Shown: positions 45,789 to 60,785, counted from the stretch's first letter. The stretch: 64,000 bases of DNA from Diphasiastrum complanatum (GCA_029204225.1 CM055102.1:20345400-20409399); one strand, 5' to 3'. The notes: a model not told the origin generated them from the letters alone. Made by a program: numbers and translations.

Positions 45789-48700
45789 GAATGGCCGTGG
45801 ACCCATTTTATTTGGTTCTTGTTACATTGCCTCTTTTAGACCACTTGGTTTTTGAGCTTTTGTTTATTTATAGATTCTGGATGTTCATAAAAGGTATTTC
45901 CATTTGCTTGATTGCAACATAGCATCACAATTTTTTTTTATTATAAATTACGTCGTTTGCCCACGCATGCATGCGTACATGTTTGCAAGTTAATAAGTGA
46001 AAATTAGATGATGTTGCATGAATCTATATATACAAAGATATATGGCCAATGTGCATTTCTCGTCTCTTGGATATACGCCACCATAAAAATCTTTACGCTA
46101 ATTTTTCTCATGCTCGTAATGATCGTTGTGGTTTATGTGAATCCTTATTTGTATTGGCCTAAAGATTAACCTTGCTCGTTTTTCACTTTTTGTGCTCTTA
46201 ACGAATATTTATATGCAACACATGTTGGTTTTAATCAAAGTTGGCCTATTCCACATCACCAATGACTAATATCTCTTCTAGATTTTAGTCCTTCCTCACA
46301 CACGATGTGGACATGATAGTTTTCTTGTAGTCACTGACCATTTTTCACTTAGCAAGCCCATTATATATTTGTCCATGCAACTATCATTGTTGAGCAATGT
46401 GCACAATCATATGTGTCTAGATTTCCTTGTTCCTTTCCCAATCTACTCGTACCGATTGGTGCCACACATTTTACTTTTGCTTCATGAACAAAACTTATGT
46501 GTATTCTACATACTAAAGTCTTAATGGAAACCACTTATCATTTTTTTTGTTGATAGTCAGTTTAAAGTTTTAAATGCTATACTAAAAGGTTATTTGTATA
46601 ACTTTGTCTCAGCCTTCGACAAAGATATCAGTGATTTTTTTTGGGGGCGAATTTTTGCTAAATGGTAAAGAAAAATTGAGGCATAGACGAATCGCTTCAT
46701 TTTTTGAAAAAAAAAATTGATCTTTTTTCGCCTTTATGAAGATAATATATGTACATTTTCCAGCATTATATAGACCTTTTATATTTGATTTATATTTTCC
46801 CGTGAGTTAGTATGGCCTGGGCAGGGCCCCTCTCTGTCTATTGCCTCTATAATTTTCTACTCGCAACGTTGTAGAAAATTACAGCACATGGGCAAGGAGG
46901 AGAGGTAAAGGTAGAAGACAAGACAAAGGAGTGTAGATAGTGGAGGGGTGGATTTTTAAGAAGGGAAAGCGGTGGGAAAGAAGTCATGTAGATGAACATT
47001 GAAGCCTCCTTTTGAGGAACAGTTCTAATTCTATCAATAAGTGTAGGTGTTATGATGGGAAGTTGTAATCAATTCGTTGATGATTTTCTAGTCAATGTTT
47101 TGATCTCTATTTTCATAAGATTTTATATTCAATGTTTTCATCTTTGTTCCATGGAGTTACCTAGAATCATTTGCTTATGATTGTATGTTGATAGTTTTGG
47201 TCTTTGTTCCTTGGAGGTACTTAGAATCACGTGCTGATGATTTTCTGTTCAATGTGGTGTGGTATTGTGTGTTTCAACGTTTCCTTGTAGTTGTGTATAT
47301 ATTTTCTGTTACCAATAAGTTAAGGCTTTTCTCTTTGATTGCTTATATTTTTGGTTGATAATCATGCTAATGATTTAGCTGTATGCAGGAAAGGTTCTGG
47401 CAATTTTTCATGATTTGCATGCTTGTGTTTGTATCTTGAAAAAATTGGCCTAAATGCTTCTAGGTGGAGGTTTCTCTTTGGAAGGAAGTTTGGATACTTT
47501 TTTGGCTTGCTTGGCCGCAATTTTCATAGATGATCTTTGGTTTAGTATCAAATCACCTTAGGATTAACCTGTATACCAAATCGATACGACATTATTGTAC
47601 ACTATTATACAGTAAGTCAAGTCGAGATCAAAAGCACACTAGGAAAGCACAAAATAACACTAGGTCCAATGTTGCCTATTTCGTTAGAGCAACAAATCAC
47701 AAACAAGGTTTTACCCTTTTTTCTCATGTTTGTATCAACACCTCATGAAAGCTAAATTTATATTGGATTCCCTAACTTAGTTCTTATGCTACCCATTTCA
47801 TCCATTATATGATTGAACAAAATTCAATCTTGAAAGATTGATCAGCCTAACCATCCATCACATTATAAAGAAAACCAACTAAGCCAAGCCAACAACGCAT
47901 ATGTCCATAAGGTAACCGATGACACAATAAAAGGTGCCCATGAGAGCTACCCTCAAGCATGTTGCCACTAGGTGGTTTGAATTCAGTTCTTCAACTTGGA
48001 TTCGATGTGAATGTGAAATTAAAATGGTCGTTGGCCCAATTAATCATCATTGGTAAACACAAGAGCGATATCTACATTATGACTTGGATTGGGGAAGTGT
48101 GATTTGAGAAGGAAGCCTAACAAAAACTAGTAAAGGGAGTTGAGGATTAGAGTTGATCCTGAAATATGTCTTCTTCACATTTTATCATATCTCTCCTCAT
48201 GGTTTTGTTGTGGTTTGACATATCTCCACATTTTAGAGACTTGATGACGCTTTGGTATTGCACACGTTGTCAAGAGATGCCATCTATGACTCCCCTCTGG
48301 GATTTGATATGGCTCGAGCTCGAGCTTGAGCTCTAGAGCAAGCTTGAATCCTATAGCTTAGTGATTGGCTCATGCACACATTAAAGGCTCAAAGAAAAAT
48401 GATTAAATTTGCTAGCTCATCCATTGGTCAGAGTCTTAGCCATGCTCATGTAGACTTGCTCTAAGATGAGGAGTGTCACCCGGAGGAGTCCTTTGGGAGC
48501 ATTTTAGGTGATTTCGAGCTAGTTTTACAATACCAATTCATAAGCAATGCAAATTATATTTTTGACAATTTTCCAAGGCCCACAAAATCTAGGTGACAAA
48601 TTGTGAGGCTTGTTTATCTTTAAAGAAGGTACTTTAGAATCTTGAGAAACACTATTTCTCCTTCCTCAAAATCTCTATTGAATCTTGTGCGACAATAATG

Positions 48701-49098
48701 GTTCATAGTAGTTGTGCGCTTAACATTGTGATACGGCTAAGATTATATAGTTGATTGAAATAATTGACAGATAAAACAATCTCTCTATGTTTTGAATAAT
48801 TTTCACTCTCTCAAAATATTTGATTCTAAGGACTCAAATAGTCTGATTGATAATAATGTCTATTTCGTCTATATCAACAATGTATTTCTACTCACAGTAT
48901 TATATGTATCTCTATGTTTTATTCTGATCTATTGTATATGTGCAAATTGACAAACTTTTGAGTTATCGTCTAATCAATTTTGTGAACTGGTGTTTAGGCA
49001 CGATGTAAGTATTTTACAAGAAGAGTCTAGACTAAACAATGGGTAGCAGGCGTGACATTGACCTCTTACCATATATATACACAGCTAGAAAACTTTGT

Positions 49099-49451
49099 AG
49101 TTTTCCATGCGGACTATCCACGCAACTCGCGACACTTAGTCAACTTTCAGAATTTTATATTCGCGTGGAATGTCCATGAGTGGATTATCCACCTCCGACA
49201 ATGTTGCAGGTGGATGCGGTCAACGGCGTTGAAATTTATATTCACATGGATAATCCACACAAATAAAAATTTGAACATTCTGGCAACAGTTTGGGAGGAA
49301 AATGGGTGGCGCGGGGTGACGATTATTTGCATGGATTATGCACGCGTGGATAATCCACTCACGAGCAATTAATGCTAACCGCTTCAATGGATTGAGGCAT
49401 TCATGATTGTTATCCACGGATTATCCTCAACAAAGTTATCCACACGTGGAT
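49099..49451. repeat. Second TGGATAATCCA palindrome cluster (copy 2)
   Basis: Copy of 21838-22190. Confidence 0.55.
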
Positions 49452-50032
49452 TTATTTTTCAAGAAATTAGTAATTGTTTTAATATGTATTTGGTAAAATC
49501 ATTTTTGAACTAAATACTACACAATAGATATATATGTTACTCATAGATATAATCCATATGATCGGACCACTATGCAAATTTTTTTCATATTGCAATTTTT
49601 TTTTTCAAAAGCCACCAATATGAGTATTATGTATAAGAATTTTTAAAAGAGCAGTTATGTATCTTGGTTTCATATGGTGAACGTTCAATTTATATTATTC
49701 ACTTCAATCAAATACTGATGCAAATTGTTTTTGCAGATATATTCATTGGCTAGTAATTTCAATTCTATTTGATTTAGTATTTTTGCTATTCATCTGGATT
49801 GCAACCAGCAGATCCATGCTCAATTTGCAATCCAAAAAAGTGTTTTTGATCTTACTGGCGATCCGTACATCCTATCCCATACTAGGATGCAACACACATG
49901 CCTATACTGCATGCAGGCATAGCCTAAGGTCCTACTTAGCTATTGTCCAAATTAGGCCTGGCCCAGGCCCCCAATGGTACAAACCCCCCGTTAGGGCCGT
50001 AACATACCTCCCCTCTTATTTTAGTTCTGTCC

Positions 50033-51236
50033 TCAGAACTCAAAGTCCAAGAAACTCTTCCTTAGATTACCTTCTAGTTCCCATGAATTCTCATCATCAG
50101 AATATCCTTTCCAACAAACCAGATGCTCAATAACATCCTGATTTCGCAATCGCTTGGATCTAGTATCAAGAATATTTTTAGGTTCTAAAGGAATCCTCTC
50201 AAATAGGTCTTCAAACGAATCTAGATTACTACCAGAACCAACATGATCTCCATCATGTAAACTCATCTTCAGACGACTTACATGAAACACAAGATGAGCC
50301 TTGGTTCCCTCTGGTAACACTAATCGGTAAGCTAAAGATCCAATCTTTTTCAAGATTCTATAAGGTCCACTGTACCTAGCAGACAGTTTGTAATGCTTCC
50401 TAGTACGCATTACCTTAGAATCCTAATTCTAAGATACACCCAATCGCCAACTTGAAACTCCCGAGGCGATCTTTTCAGATTAGCAAAATGTCTTACCCGA
50501 TCCTGGGGCACTTAGAACATTTTCACGTGCTAAATGTAACATTTCTTGCATTTCACACAAGAAATTCGCTACTTTCTGAACTTTAGTCGACTCAGTTTCA
50601 ACCGTTATCGGAGATTTAGGCTGAAATCCATACATAAGCATAAATGGAGTATACCCAGTAGCCGAATGCTTACTATTGTTATAAGCAAACTCAACCAATG
50701 GAAGATACTTTTCCCACTGAGATTGCCTAAGTGAAATGTATGCATGAAGCATGTGTTCCATTGTTTGATTAGTCCTCTCAGTCTGACCATCGGATTCTGG
50801 ATGATCGGTCGAACCCATGCTCAAAGACGTCTCAAGCTTTTCAAACACTGTTGTCCAAAATCGGCCTGTAAACTTAGGATCCCGATCACTAACAATGTTA
50901 GATGGCAACCCATATAGCCTGAACAAACTTTTCAACAAACACTTGAGCTAAATCAGATGCTTTAATTGTAGTCTTTACTGGAATAAACGTAGCCAATTTT
51001 GTTAACCGACCAACTATGACCCAAATTGCATCATTTTGTTTATTCGTCCTCGGTAAACCAACTACAAAGTCCATTGAAATACTATCTTATCGTTTAGAAG
51101 GAATATCCAATGGATGCAACAGTCCACCAGCCTTTAAGCGGTCTGCTTTATTCTGCTGGCACTGATCACAGTTCAACACATAAGATTCTACAAATTCAGA
51201 CTTGCAAGAATCAATTTCATCGCGAAGTCGTTGGGT
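50033..51236 (-). pseudogene. Chromovirus integrase with chromodomain (copy 2)
   Basis: Copy of 22772-23975 with the same stop and frameshifts and one Lys-to-Asn change before the chromodomain. Confidence 0.92.
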
Positions 51237-52083
51237 CGGAATTTTAGACCGACAGTATCGAAATTTACAAGTATCACAAAATGTACAAAGACTCGATAGA
51301 TATAGAATTTTTTGAGTCGATCCGGTATCAAAAAATTCTAGGAAAAAGTTGATCTTGAATTTTTTCGATTCTCTGCTCAGAAATTTGAGCCTTTTGTTTC
51401 TGGTTTCTCATAACTCATTATTGAATGGATTTGAGACTGAGCATCGAATTCCAAAAAAGATGGTGCTAGTTTTTTCTTGAGATCAATCACTTTTGATCCA
51501 GTAGACGTGGATGAATCATGCCATAGTAAGTACACTTATGTCACCTTTAGGATTGCATTTATTCTTGAAGGATTTTCTATTTTTCTAATGGATTTACTTC
51601 AAGCTCACCTCCAATAAAGTGATGAGATGCTTGTGTATGCAAAGCAAGCTGCACAAAATTTGCTTGACGTTCGTGAGGTTGCAGATACACCAATTTTTTT
51701 TGCCAAACTCGCAAAGTTATTTATATAGATGATAAGTGCATGGAGGATTGACCAGTTCATACTAATCTTATATGTTAATAAGGAGTGTTTCAAGCTATTT
51801 GCATAAGTTTGAAATACACTGCTATTGGCATTAATCACGTAAAATAGCCTGATTACGATAATATGACTATAGTAGCATATCAGATTCTTTTTTTCTAAGT
51901 TTTTGTGTGAATGGTAGCAACTCAGGTTATTTGACATGGTTAGTTAGATTGACTTCTAATTGAAGTCTTGATTGCATTATATGTTCGAAGATAATTTTAC
52001 TCTCATAATTGTGTCTAGTTTAGCCCCATATCAAATGCCAAATGGGCAATGCTTAATTTCCCTGCACTCATCATTTTGTAGAG

Positions 52084-52215
52084 TGTACACCTCAGGCCCT
52101 GAAAGCCGTACTCTTAGGCATTGATGACGTCTGTCGATTTGATACTGTTAGAAGTGGCGTATATGAAGATAGTAAGGTACCAAAGGAGTTATGCACTTAT
52201 GAAATCAATGTCTGA
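52084..52215 (+). CDS. Possible terminal exon (copy 2)
   Basis: Copy of 24823-24954 with the same acceptor and stop. Confidence 0.35.
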   Translation, partial: CTPQALKAVLLGIDDVCRFDTVRSGVYEDSKVPKELCTYEINV

Positions 52216-53612
52216 ATCTTGTGCCAATACTGGATCATAAAATTCACAGTCATATTGGTGTTACTATAAAAGATCGATGCCAAAACGTGCCAACTTTATG
52301 ATTCTGTACCTACACTGCTTCTGATCGATATACAAACCACCCCATATAAAAACCTCCCATCATATGTCAATCTTTGGGAAGTCTTCAGTTTACATCATAA
52401 CAACAAGAAGGATGTGCTATTGTAATACAAAAGCCTTGCCATATTGTTGTATTTTAACTTTTGTGAAGATTACAAAAATGTAGAAGAATAGATTAGTAAA
52501 AATTTTACAAGCAAATATATTATGGATTGTGTTGATTTTTTTTTTTTTTGTTAATCCAACAATTTCATCATTTTGGCAAGGCCTTCATGGCAAATAATAC
52601 CTTGATTATATACAATCAAAACCTTAATAGATAATAACAAAGTTCGGTAAAAACTTCAATTTTCAAAACTTTAATAGATAATTAAAAAGTTTGGTAAAAA
52701 CTTCAATTTCTTATGATACCACTTTCATCTCTTTTTCTTTTAGAATACGAGTTTGGACTTGTAAATCTAAAATTGCTAAGTACCACATTTGTTATTAAGT
52801 TCACATGATAAGATTTATTGATGATTATTAATCCATTGTATTAGATAACACAATCATCCAAACAAAGTTGTCCTAAAAAATAGTCTTGCTCACCTCTGCT
52901 TTCCAATCTAACACCGACTACATGAAAGCTACAACAAAGTAGTTAGAGTTTTTACAATTGTAGAACTAAGATTGCATACTAAGATTTAAAAAAGACTAAG
53001 AAATCTGTATAAAATGATTTTGTCGATAAATAGGTAATCTTCATTTGATGATACTTTCTTGCAATGGGCTAATATTTTGATCACGAAATATGTTCGTCAT
53101 TTTAAAATTTTGAAATTGGCAAGGATTCAAGAAATTCACAATAATCATGATCAATATTCACATATTTCAATATTTACGATCAATATTCACAAAAATTCAT
53201 AATCGGTGTTCACAATAATCACAACCAATAAATATCATAATCAATATTCACAATAATCATGATCAATATTTAGAATAATCACAATAAATATTCAAGATAT
53301 TTGCTTTTCAATATTCACGATTCTAGTTAATCGTCGCCAACCATCAAACACGTAGTCTTCAGGACACATATATGAAAAGTCAATTGATTTATCATGAAAG
53401 AGATTTTGTATACATATTATGCAAAAGAAGATACTATTAGAAACAATCAAAATGAATTGTCAAAGAAATTATTAAAATATATTGTCATTTGTCATAGTTC
53501 TTCATTTAAGCATGCAAGAGCACAATAAGAAAAAGAAGAAGAAGAAACTAGAATATTGTGGAATTAAACGTGCATCAGCTTTCAAGTCTCCTACTCATAT
53601 GCATGAGCAAAA

Positions 53613-54234
53613 CTCATGCAGGAATTTGACTTTGAAGTGTGGTATACTAAACGCACCACTAATCGGGTGGCTGATGCACTTAGTCGAATTGGTGAAGTGC
53701 GTTAACGAGCTTTCTTTCACAGACATCAACAAAGATTTTTATCTCTCCCTGAGAGGTCTTTATGATAGAGACCCGCATTTTGGACCAATCTAGAAGAGGG
53801 TCTTAGTAGTTTCATCAAGCGAGACTAATTTACATGGTGATCAGAGAAAGGATAAAAAGAGTGATGATGACTTTCCTATCCATAATGGACTGTTGTTCGT
53901 AAAAGGGAAGATTTGTGTGCTCGATGTGGATGCTATAGAAAAAAAAAATTCTTTATGAATGTCATGACTCACCGTGTGTGGGGCATCCATGCATACATGG
54001 TACTATAGATTTGGTACGAAAGGATTTTTATTGGCCAAACCTTTAACCCTTTGTCGAATCTTATGTGGTCAAGTGTGAACAATGCCAGTTGAATAAGGCC
54101 GAACGCATTAAGGTGGTGGATTGTGACATACAATGGATATCCTAGATATGAAATGGGATAGTATTTTCATGAATTTTGTGGCTAGGTTACCGTGGTCGAA
54201 TAAACAGAATCATGCAATTTGGCTTTGCGTGGAT
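53613..54234 (+). pseudogene. Ty3/gypsy pol fragment (copy 3)
   Basis: Third copy of the fragment described at 1043-1664. It has the same nonsense codons and shares the type A variant base at its right edge. Confidence 0.82.
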
Positions 54235-54430
54235 AATCTACATGTGGAATGCGTGGATTATCCATGCCATACTAATTTTTTAAATAAAAAAGGATTGGCT
54301 TTTGTGTGGATATTTTGTGGATAGTGCATGGATAATTATCCAAGCGTGGATTGTCCACGCACTATCCACAGAAAATCCAGAGAGTTAAACCTGTGGATAG
54401 CGCGTGGAAAGTTTTCCATGCGCTATTGTG
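54226..54430. repeat. TGGATAATCCA palindrome cluster (copy 3)
   Basis: Same cluster as 1656-1860, with the type A base in the first site. Confidence 0.55.
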
Positions 54431-54626
54431 TGAGAGGGAAGAGAAGAGAGTTGTGTGAGAGAGAAGAGAAGAGAAAAGAGAGAAAAAAGAAGAGTGAGGA
54501 TGAGATGAGAGTGAAATGTAAAAATGCATGAGATTTTTTTGCTTGTTTGTGTTTTGTTTGTGATTGTTATTGTTTTGCTTGAGATTGTTAGTGTTAATAT
54601 TAATATTTTTTGTTTTTGTGATGTAG

Positions 54627-54766
54627 ATTTGGAGATGAGGAGAGATACATAGGAGATAAGAAAAGAGCCTGCATTGCAAAAGATTGGAAGGGCAAAATTT
54701 TAAAGTTATTGAAAGAAAGAAAGGATCTACAAGAAAAGGAGTATTGGAGAAGCATTCACTTAAGAG
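54627..54766 (+). CDS. Exon-like segment (copy 3)
   Basis: Copy of the splice-bordered open segment at 2057-2196, unchanged. Confidence 0.35.
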
Positions 54767-56444
54767 GTAAATTCAAAGTGACATTCATTTCTATTTTATA
54801 TTGCATTACATCATAGAGTGTATTTCTATTTTATGTAGATTATAAATTGCATCATCTCTATTTTACATAGACTATACATTGCATTCCATCATACTAAACT
54901 CATGTGCTTGAAAATCGAAAGGAGCTCATCCCAAGGATGGATGTCAGATTGATCTATATATTTGCATCATCCAATAATGTTTGCATAAAGCATGCCAATC
55001 ACTCCAATTGTACTCAGGGCCTCCACACACCATGAGTGTGACATAACTACTTGGAGGCACATCCACATGAGTGTGGATATACAAGCTTAGATAGGCGTTT
55101 GGAAATCGTAAGCTAGTCAAGAGCTGATAGGTTCTATTCAAGTATTAAAATGTATCACCTACCCTAGGGAAAGGAACGGACTCTAGCCAACATCCATATT
55201 GTACACGGTTGAAACTTTAAGGTTTCTGGATGGCAAATAGGTGTGGTGGGACAATACCTATGGTGTCAGATATTTGGTTCAAAATACTTGCATTCACATC
55301 ATGAATATGCAAAGTTTTAATCTTTTTATTTAGTGCGCTAATTTGTCTCCAATGACATGTTCTACCTACAAGAGGACGGTCCATAGTATTAATAGAAGAA
55401 GATTTGGAGGGGCTCTCAATGGGTGACTCCATCCCATTCTCAAATAACCCAAAGGAAAATCTTCAACAACATCAACATCATTTATTGTGGCTGGACCTAT
55501 GACCTCATCAACGTCGTCCATCAAATCACACACCAAATTCTCATCCAATGCTAATGATGATCCAAAATCTAGATAAAGTCTCATTATTTTGAGCCATCCA
55601 CTAGGTGATTCTGAAGATGTGGATGGACAGGTCAAGAATTTTTGCATGTCACCTGGTAATATAGGCTGATTGACAAGAATCACATGTGGTTATAGTTCAT
55701 TGGATGCAACATCAAGCACAATATTCTGATCAAAATCATGTTCACTTACTTGCAAGTACAAACAACAAACAATAATCTTTTTTGCAATAAGATAAATTAC
55801 CATAAAACTTGCTAAACAAGAATGAATAATTCATTGAAAGTATTAAAGAAAGAAAACAAAGACTTAAAAAACTCTTTATCAAAATGGACACGTGACATGA
55901 CAAATTACATTGAAGACGTTGTAACGTATTCTATGTCGTATACGAAAAGCATACAATAATCACAAACACAATGACGCACCAACTAGGTCCGTTGACATTT
56001 TTCATAACATTATCTTCTGTCAAACACAAATGGTTGCCACTCATGTGTTGTTTGCAAAAACTAAATTTTAAACGTTTCGCAATGCGACACCTATAAAAAT
56101 GAATTTTTCAGAAACTTGATCAGACATGATCCAACAACATGTGCAAGATACTATATCATGAAAATTAATGCACTTGATATTAAAAAAGACAAATATTTTT
56201 AAAAATATTCAAAATTATGACCTAGCGACTGGATATCCCCACTCCTCCCCCTCCAAAACTTATGTCGGTGGTGATGTTGGTGGTGTTGGCGTAGTAATCA
56301 GTGTGGGTGGGGTTGTGACTTGATCTTGCTGACCTGTGACTTGAGATACTATTGTGTCAGGTGCTGATGTAGAGGTAGTAGCTCCATCACCCCCGTCGAT
56401 GACATGTGAGGGTGATGAGTGTTGTTGTGAGGCCGTGGATGAGC

Positions 56445-57062
56445 TTCCATCATCTTAGATTTAGTACTCCTTATTATCCCAAAGGAAATGGCCAAGCTGA
56501 ATCTTCTAATAAGATTCTCTGCACTATTATGACCAAAACAGTTGAAGCAAATCGATTTGATTGGGAACATAAACTGCATGCAGCATTATGAGCATTCAAA
56601 ACCGCTTACAAAAGTAGTACAAATCAAACACCCTTTCAACTAGTTTATGGTCAAGATGGTGTCATGCCGATTGAAATTTTAATACCATTTTTACACATAG
56701 CAACAACAGAATGGTTTAATGATGATAAGTCTTTACAACTACATCATGAAGCATTGCACAAATTGTGTGAAACAAGATTGATGGCAATTCATGCACTAGC
56801 AACAGAGAAAGCTCGCCGTACGGCATGGCATGATCGTCGATTACACAAAAAGGATCTGAAAACAGGAGATCTCGCACTGATGTACAAAACCAAGTTGATC
56901 AAGGAAAAATTGAAGTTTACCGGTGAAGGCCCGTATAAAGTAAAAGAAATCCTAAACTATGGAGCAGTGATACTTGAGCACTTGGACAGAAAACGGTTTG
57001 ATACTCTTGTGAATGACAGTCGATTACGCAAGTTTTGGCAGCCTGCTCCGCCAGTTCAATAA
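56445..57062 (+). pseudogene. Ty3/gypsy integrase C-terminal part (copy 3)
   Basis: Same fragment as 3875-4492, including the internal TGA. It is followed by the type A block. Confidence 0.85.
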
Positions 57063-57671
57063 GCATGATTTAAATGATTTTTTATTTTTATTGTTTTTCA
57101 ATTTTTTGTTTTCACTATTTATTTGTTAATTTTGTTTGGAAAAGACAGTAATAAAAGAATTAAAAAAAAAAAAGTAAAAATGAGGAAAGACTGATGAGCA
57201 AAAGTCAAAAAAGTCATCAACATGAAAAATGAGAAAGGAAAGTATTTTCAAAAAGATAATTTTTTGATGGAAAATGATTTATAAAATCACTGTTTTGGTC
57301 CTATGTTGCCTATACAATATTGGAAACCTTCGCTGAGCTTTCAGACTGGCTTGATGAAACCTTGTCATCACCCCACAATCGAATGTCATTCTTTTTTTGT
57401 CGGTGCATTCAATACGAAAGTGTTGTCCACTAGACCAAAGAACAGTATGTCGCCTATACTGCCATATTGAAAATGCATATATCAAATAATATTTCAAAAT
57501 AATGTGTTACAATAACAAAGCAATTATTTTATATATTATAAATGATCAATTTGAGTTTAGATAAAAACATGCCAACTACAACCGTGCGCAAGATCCCACC
57601 CCAAATTTGATATTTGTTTTCCACTTGCACAAGCATCATTCATGCCTTCATATAGCCAAGAAATATTGCAT

Positions 57672-58110
57672 TGTTAGGACCAATAAATGCGAGGACAATG
57701 GTTTCTTGTGTGTATAAGCCCGACCCAATGAGCACGCAAAATGGCTAGGTAGAACTTGAATAAAAGACTTGGGGCCTAATTAGAATAAAATAATAGAAAA
57801 CTCCAAAGTCAAGTTACATGGTTCTAAGTTGAGGGATCTCACATGAATCATGTGAGTCTGGTCCCCTTCTTATTGAACCATTAGATTGCAATCATTTTAA
57901 TTTGAATGGCTAAGATTAGGATCCTAGCCAATATGAGAGCCAAGATGGCTTCCTCTCTCAACTATATAAGGAGACCATTTTCCATTGTAAAACCATTATC
58001 TCTATTCTTAATAAAACTCTAGCTCTTTCTATTTCTATCTCCATCTCTAACTATATATATTTCTCTCTCTCTTTCTTGGTTGGCACAGAATACTTTGGGA
58101 AAGGTGCTCG
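57672..58110 (+). repeat. LTR-like region (type A, copy 3)
   Basis: Copy of the LTR-like region at 5102-5540 with the same TATA and AATAAA elements. Confidence 0.5.
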
Positions 58111-58138
58111 AGCCCCCCAAACCTTTCCTAACCAATAT

Positions 58139-58160
58139 ACACACACACACACACACACAC

Positions 58161-58199
<39 letters not shown>
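58139..58199. repeat. (AC)12(TG)18 compound microsatellite (copy 3)
   Basis: Copy of 5569-5633, with one AC and one TG unit fewer. Confidence 0.95.
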
Positions 58200-58200
<1 letters not shown>

Positions 58201-58435
58201 GGGTATGAATAGCTTTGGGAAGGTACGCGAGCCCCAAAGCCTCTCTCAACCTAGGAATTTTCTCTCAAAAAAGCTGTAAAAAAGAAAAAGAAACAAAAAG
58301 CCATAAAAAAACTGTAAAAAAATAAAATAAAGTAAAATAAAAAACCCTTAAAAATAATAGAAGAGAAAGTGGGACACCACAATTATACAACTCTTGAAAC
58401 AATTTCGTACATCACGATAATACTGCATTCTAGCC

Positions 58436-59116
58436 ATGACTACCGAGTTTGTGAGATTAGTTGTATTTCAAATGTTTCCTAATGAAACAGTTCAACAATA
58501 CACCAGAAAAATGTTCGATTTGGTTAAAGATATTGATCTATTGAGCCTAGAGACTATAATATAGAACTACTATATCGGATTACTTGACAAGATCAAATAT
58601 GGTATGAAGAAGTTTGCATCCTATACTTCATTGGCACAAATCAATCAAGATGTTATTATGGAGAATCCTATCATGAAGAAGAGAGTAGATCACTCCTATC
58701 CAAACACACAAATATCGGATGGAGAATCAGGAAAGTCTAAAGAGTTCATGCTAGTCGAGCAGACAAGGGCAAAAGGCTACGAATCACCAAGGAGTGCAAC
58801 AGAGTCAAACAAATCAGGTGCATCAGAAGACCAAGAACTTTGCACTTCAAGTTCAGGCTATCAACAAGCTTATGCTCGCGCAATTCAGTTTCTTGAGAAG
58901 GACAAATGTACATACTGCTTCGGCAGTCATCCAAGTACAAGATGTTTCTTGAAAAGGACGAATGTACATACTGCTTTGGCAGTCATCCAAGTACAAGATG
59001 TCCAATCAAGAATGCCCACTTCTTACAAAGGCAAAATGCAGAGCAACAAGTTTGACGACAAGATCCAGAGGTTCAATGGTCAGAAGCAAAATCAAGCCGA
59101 CAAGGAGCTCATTTGA
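58436..59116 (+). pseudogene. Retrotransposon gag-like frame (copy 3)
   Basis: Copy of 5870-6550 with the same internal TAG and the same 56-bp duplication in the knuckle. Copy 2 has no equivalent. Confidence 0.6.
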
Positions 59117-59175
59117 AGGATGGATGTTAGATTGATCCATTAAAATCACAAGTTTCTTCAACAACTAGTGGCAAG

Positions 59176-59517
59176 ATGGAAGTCTTGGTCATATCATCTT
59201 GCATGTCACCAAACTCAATAGAAGGCCATAATAGCCTACCAGTCTATTTTGTGAAAAATTCTAAGGGGCATTTGTTACCGGTGTATGCGTATCAACTTCA
59301 AGGTGATGGCATACTGCACTCAGTAAGGTGTTATGGATGCGGAGGAAAACATCGCCATGCCAAATGTCCACATCGAGGGGATCCATCAACATTCGATCTC
59401 TCATGTTCACAATGTGATGTTAACCATTCATGTCGAGATTTTCCGATGCGTAACATTTTGTATATCTTCGGTCAAACACCCTTTCAATGCCACCAAAAAT
59501 ACATGTTGTCAAAATAA
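59176..59517 (+). pseudogene. Gag-like zinc-knuckle fragment (copy 3)
   Basis: Copy of 6610-6951, identical in its translated sequence. Confidence 0.4.
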
Positions 59518-59717
59518 ATAGGCCGAAATATAATTGTCACGACATTTCATGCAAATATACTTGATTATATGCATCACTAATTGAACACATCAAACACATA
59601 TACATGTATCATCTTGTGCCAATCATGAGATTTTAATCTGGATAATTTGTCGTCTGTGGTAAATGCCCCTCGGCCCTGCGTATCCAGTGGAAAATCACAT
59701 ATGTCGAATAATTGTCT

Positions 59718-60785
59718 TTATATTAGTACTTTCTCCCTTCGACAAAATCCATGGTGCACAAGTTGATCTTGACCTTGACTCTTGTCCATCTTTAGTCCAC
59801 GAGTGTCGATATGAACAAAATTCTTTACTTCTTCAAGGACTCGTGCATACAAACCTTCTGACTGATTGAAGTGTCTCCATAGTGACTCTCCCACATTTTT
59901 GCAAATGTGCATTGGATCCAATAAATGAGTCATTTTAATGTTGTCCAATATGGGAGTGTATAAAATATGGATACCCTTTTCATACCCTCTATCGAAGTGG
60001 AATTCTCCATTGCGTTATTCCATTTCTCAAGCCAATCTTTACTCGTCAATCTTTCTGGTGGAGGCCGTGCCTCCACTTTATCTCCTAGTCAACAAAAATG
60101 AGTTCTATGAAGACTATGGTCGAAAGGAAGATATTTACGATGATCAAAATATATGACTTTCCTAAGATATTTTGCATATCATGTAGGGAGATTACAACCA
60201 CATATATTATAAGCATGGTATCTGAAAGTAGAAAAATCGCTACACTCACCCAATCTAGGATAATCGTGCATCGTCCACATCAAAATACCATTTAATTCAA
60301 ATTCTCAAGATCTGATAAGACATGAAATGTCGTACACATGAATCCCTCTCCAAAGAATTTGCAACTCGTCAACAATAGGTTCTAGAAAAACATCCATGTT
60401 TTTTACCTTGTAACGACCGAGAATGATGAGAGCAAGTAAAGGATGACATTTTTTCGTTGTCGTCCTTGGAGGTATGTTGTAATTCACAAGCATCCTTGGC
60501 CATATTGTCCAAGTAGAAGATAGATGGCCATGAGGATTGATACCATCCATGGCCAACCCAAGTCTTAAATGTTTTGACTCAGTACGAAATATTCATCAAT
60601 TCGGCCAAGGACATGCAACAGAACATGTGTTGGATACGTGGTAATATTGGAACTTTGGTGCACAACCTTGGATGCAACTTTGGTTCTTTGCACATCTTGT
60701 CGATATCGTGGGGATTCACACTCAGGAAAACTTGTTTTACATTCATGTACACCCTTCTATAATATTTAATCATTTGGACATGCAT
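59718..60785 (-). pseudogene. CACTA TNP2-type transposase fragment (copy 3)
   Basis: Copy of 7152-8219 with the same breaks and the type A bases. Confidence 0.85.

Larger units (their letters stand above)
25309..52569. repeat. Giant tandem repeat unit, copy 2 (type B, 27,261 bp)
   Basis: This is a direct head-to-tail copy of 1-25308. It is 1,953 bp longer because a 1,801-bp block is replaced by 3,267 bp (30085-33351), a net gain of 1,466 bp, and because it keeps 541 bp of copia reverse transcriptase (36295-36835). Shorter microsatellites and a 22-bp deletion near 38655 account for the remaining difference. Offsets to copy 1 step cleanly at each of these places and are constant elsewhere, which shows collinearity. 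Confidence 0.97.
57346..59142. other. Type A variable block, copy 3
   Basis: Matches 4776-6576 with the same two break points. It is 4 bp shorter because of the AC/TG microsatellite. Confidence 0.9.
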